Made by a program: the position numbers and the translations under genes. DNA of 64,000 bases, taken from the NCBI GenBank assembly GCA_963761705.1, contig CAVXHK010000001.1:1674001-1738000 (forward strand), read 5' to 3'. This DNA is from CAVVKW01 sp963761705 (GTDB lineage: Bacteria > Verrucomicrobiota > Verrucomicrobiia > Chthoniobacterales > JAATET01). The notes below the pieces were generated by a model that ran no database searches, had not been told where the DNA came from, and saw only the letters and a list, made by a program, of their open reading frames with translations. The stretch's first letter is position 1. The number at the start of each line of letters is the position of its first letter. Positions 60,144 through 64,000 of the stretch are shown in pieces.

Positions 60144-62752
60144 TCTCGGACGAGGAGGGCGGTTGGGAAGGTGGCGAAGATCTCGCTGGGGCTGAGTTCG
60201 CCCTGGAGCTTCGCGCCGGTGAAGGCGTTGGCCCAGGTGCCGGCTGGGAGGCCGATGACGGTGTCGGCCCAGTCGCCATCCAGGGCGAGGTTGAACCGCG
60301 GGACGATGACCATGATGTCTTCGCCGCGCTGATACGTGACGATGTGGCCGAGGCGGGAACCGCGGGCACTGCGAGGTTGGTAGAGGGCCTCGAGGCTGAA
60401 CGAGTGTGCGTGGCTCGCGCGAACGGCGAGAGTTTTTTGAATCATCCAGAGCTTGGGGAGGCCGGTGTCCCATTCCTGCATGGCCGTGGCGGCGTCGATG
60501 GAGTTGACGCGGGCGAGCATGGCGGTGCGGGCTTCGTAGTCGACCGGGCGGCGGTTGTCGGGGTCGACGAGGCTGAGGTCCCAAAGCTCGGTGCCTTGGT
60601 AGAAGTCCGGCGTGCCGGGGGCTGTCATTTTGATGAGGGTCTGCGAGAGGCCGTTGATGCGGCCCGGCTCGATGAGTGGGGTGATGAACTCTTCGAGGGA
60701 CGTGACGAACTCGGGGTTGGCGAGGATCGCGTAGGTGAAGTCGCGAATGCTGTCTTCGTAGGCGGCGTTGGGCTCGTGCCAAGTGGTCTCGATCTTGGCT
60801 TCGCGGCAGGCTTTGAGCATGTAGGCCCAAGCACGCTCGGGCGTGATCGGCCAAGCGCCGACGAGGGTTTGGTAGAGGAGATACTCGGCGTGGCGGTCGG
60901 GGGTGCGGCCGTTCCAGGCGGCTTGGTTCAGCTCGGACCAGGTGTTGGCCGCAGCGGTCCAACGCTCGGGGACCTCGGTCATGACGTCGATGCGGGTGCG
61001 GACGTCTTCGGAGCGTTTGTTGTCGTGGGTCGACGTGGCGAGCAGGTTGTGCGGCCAGCTGGCGTGGAGTTTCGAGCAGAATTGGTGGAAAGCCTCGGTG
61101 CTGATGCCGAACGATGAGGGTTGGGAGCCGACTTCGTTGCACGAGACCAGACGGTCGTAACAGTAGAAAGTCGTGTCTTCCGCGCCTTTGGCCATCACGG
61201 CGGGGGCAACTTGCTGCCAGCGGCCGATGAACTCGTCCTCGATCTTGCCTTCGAGTTCGTTGGTGAGGAGGTCCTCCAGAAATTGGAAAACTTCGGGCTC
61301 GATGCCGGTAGCCTGCGCGCGGGCTTGGGCGACGGCGTCTTCGATGATCTTTTCGTCGATGGGACCGGCTGGTTTCTCCTCCGGCGTGAGGTAAGTCCGG
61401 TAGACCGGGAGGGCGACGGTGAGAAGCTTGATCGCTTCGCGCATCTGCGCGCGGGAGAGGTCGTGGGTGCGCCAGCGGGACTGGGCGGCGTGGAGGGCGA
61501 GGGTGGTGAGGCGCTCGAGGTCGGCTCGGAAATGACCGTCGACCATCTCGAGTTTTTTCTCGCGGACGAGGGCGGGATAGTTGACGGAGTGGCCGGTGAA
61601 GTCGGCGTAGGCGGCGGTGAAGGCGTCAGCCTTATGCTCGTCGATCCAGAGGCGGTTGACCTTACTGAGAAAGCCGTAGCCGACGGTGCCGTCGATGGGC
61701 CAGTCGGCGGGGAGTTCTTCTTCCCCGTCGAGGATCTTCTCGGCGTAGATGCGGCCGTCGGGGAGAAGTTCACGCAGGTCGCGGAAGTAGCCGCGGGGAT
61801 CGTGGAGACCATCGGGGTGATCAACACGGAGGCCGTCGACGTCGCCGTCGGCAATCATTTGCTCGATGCGGGCGTGCGCGGCTTCGAAGACGCGGGGCTC
61901 CTCGACGCGGAGGCCGATGAGGGTGCCGATGTTGAAGAAACGGCGGTAGTTGACGATCTCGCCTTCGAGCTTCCACCAACAAAGGCGGTAGTATTGGTGC
62001 TCGATGACCGTGTGCAGGCTATCCGGGGCGGCGGCGAGGGCGTCGCAGGTGGCCTGCATGGTGGCGCGGGTATCGTCCGAAGCGATGAGATCGCGGACGG
62101 CGGCAGTGAGTTTTTCCGAGGTCTTGCGGTAGGTCTCGATGGTCTCTTTACCCGGGCTGCGGTCGAGGCGGATGCGCTCGAGGGTATCGACGAGGTCCAA
62201 GAGATCCCCGGTGACGAGGGGACGCCAGGAGGCCGGGCCGAGTGGCCAGGTGGTGTCGAAGTATCTGAGGCGCGGGAGGCCGGTTGCCAAGTCGACGGTG
62301 AGTTGGCCGGCCGCGAGAACGTTGCCGTAGGGCTCTCCGAGGGTGCAGATCGAGACGAGCCAGCGCTCGGAGATCGCGTAGGGCATGATGTCGAACGTGT
62401 CTGCCTCGGCGCTGAACGGACCGTGCGCGAGGACGTCGTCCCACCAATGGTTCGCCGGGGTGGCGGTGGTCATGTGATTCGGCACGATGTCGACGAGGAC
62501 CTTGAGGCCGATGGCTTTGACGGCGTCCTGGAAGGATCGCCAAGCGTCTTCGCCGCCGATGAATTCACTGATCTTCGACGGGTCGGAAACGTCGTAGCCG
62601 TGGTCGCTTCCGGGCGCGGCCTGGAGGACCGGCGAGAGGTAGACGTGGCTGATGCCGAGGTCGCGGAGGTAGGGCAGGATGGCCTCGGCGGCGGAGAGGG
62701 GGAATCCAGCGTGGACTTGGAGGCGGTAGGTGGCGGTCCAGTTATTTGGCAT
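60140..62752 (-). CDS. treY: Maltooligosyl trehalose synthase
   Basis: 870 residues from the ATG at 62752. It isomerises the reducing end of maltodextrins to a trehalose unit. A GH13 type: TATYRLQVHAGFPLSAAEAI, HGYDVSDPSKIS, VDIVPNHM, DGLRVDHPDGLHDP (nucleophile) and YAEKILDGEEELP (acid/base). The C-terminal QGTELWDLSLVDPDNRRPVD is typical. It overlaps the treX stop by about 11 bp and the treZ start by 4 bp. Confidence 0.95.
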   Translation of the reverse strand: MPNNWTATYRLQVHAGFPLSAAEAILPYLRDLGISHVYLSPVLQAAPGSDHGYDVSDPSKISEFIGGEDAWRSFQDAVKAIGLKVLVDIVPNHMTTATPANHWWDDVLAHGPFSAEADTFDIMPYAISERWLVSICTLGEPYGNVLAAGQLTVDLATGLPRLRYFDTTWPLGPASWRPLVTGDLLDLVDTLERIRLDRSPGKETIETYRKTSEKLTAAVRDLIASDDTRATMQATCDALAAAPDSLHTVIEHQYYRLCWWKLEGEIVNYRRFFNIGTLIGLRVEEPRVFEAAHARIEQMIADGDVDGLRVDHPDGLHDPRGYFRDLRELLPDGRIYAEKILDGEEELPADWPIDGTVGYGFLSKVNRLWIDEHKADAFTAAYADFTGHSVNYPALVREKKLEMVDGHFRADLERLTTLALHAAQSRWRTHDLSRAQMREAIKLLTVALPVYRTYLTPEEKPAGPIDEKIIEDAVAQARAQATGIEPEVFQFLEDLLTNELEGKIEDEFIGRWQQVAPAVMAKGAEDTTFYCYDRLVSCNEVGSQPSSFGISTEAFHQFCSKLHASWPHNLLATSTHDNKRSEDVRTRIDVMTEVPERWTAAANTWSELNQAAWNGRTPDRHAEYLLYQTLVGAWPITPERAWAYMLKACREAKIETTWHEPNAAYEDSIRDFTYAILANPEFVTSLEEFITPLIEPGRINGLSQTLIKMTAPGTPDFYQGTELWDLSLVDPDNRRPVDYEARTAMLARVNSIDAATAMQEWDTGLPKLWMIQKTLAVRASHAHSFSLEALYQPRSARGSRLGHIVTYQRGEDIMVIVPRFNLALDGDWADTVIGLPAGTWANAFTGAKLQGELSPSEIFATFPTALLVRE

Positions 62753-64000
62753 GGCGAAGGACGACGAAGGATCGTGGGGTGAGTTTGAAGCTGGTGGCAC
62801 GGAGACGTTCCTTGCCGGGTGCTAGATTGGGGCGGGCGGTGTCGAAGGCGACGACCCACTTGAGGGCTTTCACGTCTTCAGGAAGGCGGAAACGGACGGG
62901 CTCGTGGTGGGCGTTTAGGAGGACGAGGAAATCGTCGTCCTGCACGCGGCGACCCTGCGCGTCACGGATCTCGGGCGCGTCGCCAAAGAGCATCATGCCG
63001 ATCGTTCGCATCCAGCCACCGTCTTCCCAATCGGCTTCGGCCATGGGTTTGCCGTCGGCGCGGACCCAGCGGACGTTTTCGGATTCCGACGAGGCGTAGG
63101 GGTCCTCCTCGTGGAAGGAATGCCGCGAGAAATTCATGTGCGCGCGGCGGTAGTGGACGAGGCGGCAGGTGAAATCGAAGAGCGTTTTCTGCTGATCGCT
63201 GAGATCCCAGTTATACCAGGCGAGTTCGTTGTCCTGGCAGTAGACGTTGTTGTTGCCCTTCTGCGTGCGGCCGATTTCGTCGCCGCCCGCGATCATCGGG
63301 ACGCCTTGCGAGAAGAGGAGGGTTGCCATCAAGTTGCGTTTCTGTCGCTCGCGGAGAGCGATGATTTCGAGATCGTCGGTTTCGCCCTCGACGCCGCAGT
63401 TCCACGACTCGTTGTCGTCGGCACCGTCGTTACCGTTTTCCTCGTTCGCGATGTTGTGCTTGTTGTTGTAGCTGACGAGGTCGTTGAGCGTGAAGCCGTC
63501 GTGGGCGATGATGAAGTTGATGCTCGCAGTCGGGCGGCGTCCGGTGCGTTCGTAGAGATCGGCGGAGCCGCCGAGGCGGGTGGCGATTTCGCCGTGGAGG
63601 CCGAGGTCGCCTTTCCAGAACTTGCGGACGGTGTCGCGGTATTTACCATTCCATTCGGTCCAGCCGAGGGGGAAATTTCCGACTTGGTAGCCGCCGTCGC
63701 CTAAGTCCCAGGGCTCTGCGATCAGTTTGACGGAGGCGAGCGTGGGATCCTGGTAGATTGTGTCGAAGAAAGCGCCGAGGTGGTCGACGTCGTGGAGTTC
63801 GCGGGCGAGGGCGGACGCGAGGTCGAAGCGGAAGCCGTCGACGTGCATCTCGGTGACCCAGTAGCGCAGACTATCCATGAGGAATTGCAGCGAGTGCGGG
63901 TGGACCATGTTGAGCGTGTTGCCGCAACCGGTAAAGTCCATGTAGTAGCGCTGATCGCCCTCGACGGTGCGGTAGTAAGACGAGTTGTCGATGCCGCGGA
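62742..64000 (-). CDS. treX/glgX: Glycogen debranching enzyme, partial at window edge
   Basis: The C-terminal 419 residues; the N-terminus lies beyond 64000 (the frame stays open through RGIDNSSYYRTVEGDQRYYM). GH13 isoamylase type: DGFRFDLASALARELHD (nucleophile Asp), LIAEPWDLGDGGYQVG (Glu), NFIIAHDGFTLNDLVSYN and MIAGGDEIGRTQKGNNN. It removes alpha-1,6 branches to feed TreY. The treX-treY-treZ order makes a glycogen-to-trehalose pathway. Confidence 0.93.
   Translation of the reverse strand, partial: RGIDNSSYYRTVEGDQRYYMDFTGCGNTLNMVHPHSLQFLMDSLRYWVTEMHVDGFRFDLASALARELHDVDHLGAFFDTIYQDPTLASVKLIAEPWDLGDGGYQVGNFPLGWTEWNGKYRDTVRKFWKGDLGLHGEIATRLGGSADLYERTGRRPTASINFIIAHDGFTLNDLVSYNNKHNIANEENGNDGADDNESWNCGVEGETDDLEIIALRERQKRNLMATLLFSQGVPMIAGGDEIGRTQKGNNNVYCQDNELAWYNWDLSDQQKTLFDFTCRLVHYRRAHMNFSRHSFHEEDPYASSESENVRWVRADGKPMAEADWEDGGWMRTIGMMLFGDAPEIRDAQGRRVQDDDFLVLLNAHHEPVRFRLPEDVKALKWVVAFDTARPNLAPGKERLRATSFKLTPRSFVVLRHAK

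Noticed and set aside
58392..61142. A 916-residue TreZ with a long N-terminal extension
   Set aside because: The extra 333 residues are antisense-like Arg/Pro sequence inside treY; TreZ begins at the ATG at 60143 overlapping the treY stop.
1..64000. tRNA, rRNA, IS elements or prophage genes
   Set aside because: None seen on either strand by motif; short or degenerate tRNA genes could be missed by eye.

Overview
The window is a high-GC chromosomal segment, densely coded on both strands, from a Gram-negative bacterium. It carries an LptD-type outer-membrane assembly protein, several signal peptides and lipoboxes, secretin-like and pilin-like proteins, and a long MoxR/DUF58/BatA/DUF4159 cluster of the kind found in the PVC superphylum. 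My best guess, by inference, is a member of the Verrucomicrobiota. No rRNA, tRNA, phage, transposase or CRISPR array was seen.

Layout. 80-4199: three coupled + strand genes: a membrane TPR protein, a receiver/pseudokinase/TM/FGE-sulfatase fusion, and a secreted protein. 4347-10417: rhaA-glpX-ppdK on the minus strand, divergent from an AraC-type regulator; this looks like sugar-responsive gluconeogenesis. 10471-15860: a hydrolase, a beta-HAD dehydrogenase, small envelope proteins, queH, a PTP-like phytase and an orphan OppD-type ATPase. 15959-17494: an internally duplicated secretin-like protein. 17491-23856: opcA-zwf, aroE, gltX, a YqeY protein and ispD. 23880-38153: an eight-gene minus-strand cluster of vWA/MoxR type that includes a peptidase-MA protein and a caspase/C13-like protein. 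38242-44169: galE, lptD, ugd and a yhaM-type RNase. 44170-47094: a decayed stretch, gluQ, a DUF429 gene and a frameshifted pilin-like gene. 47087-52446: a lipoprotein related to 5'-nucleotidases, an MsbA-like ABC exporter, and amtB-glnK behind a sigma-54-type promoter. 52670-58310: a membrane protein, an alpha/beta hydrolase, a SNase-HhH protein, dinB and a DUF2254 protein. 58392-64000: treZ-treY-treX/glgX, the last cut by the window edge.

How the genes work together. Carbon genes dominate: rhamnose isomerase, FBPase II and PPDK (gluconeogenesis), G6PDH with OpcA (NADPH), TreXYZ (glycogen to trehalose), and GalE/Ugd (surface sugars). QueH and GluQ both belong to queuosine tRNA modification. 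AmtB and GlnK form a nitrogen-sensing pair. Many neighbours share ATGA or GTGA overlaps, so translational coupling is common.

The most unusual feature is a set of short palindromic repeats. They lie between genes at 20292, 27294, 32789, 43094, 46357 and 58351. Related elements lie in frame inside genes (C13-like, DUF4175-like, BatA-like, treZ, and the signal-peptide end of the DUF4159 gene). The other standouts are the receiver-pseudokinase-FGE fusion and the eight-gene vWA cluster.
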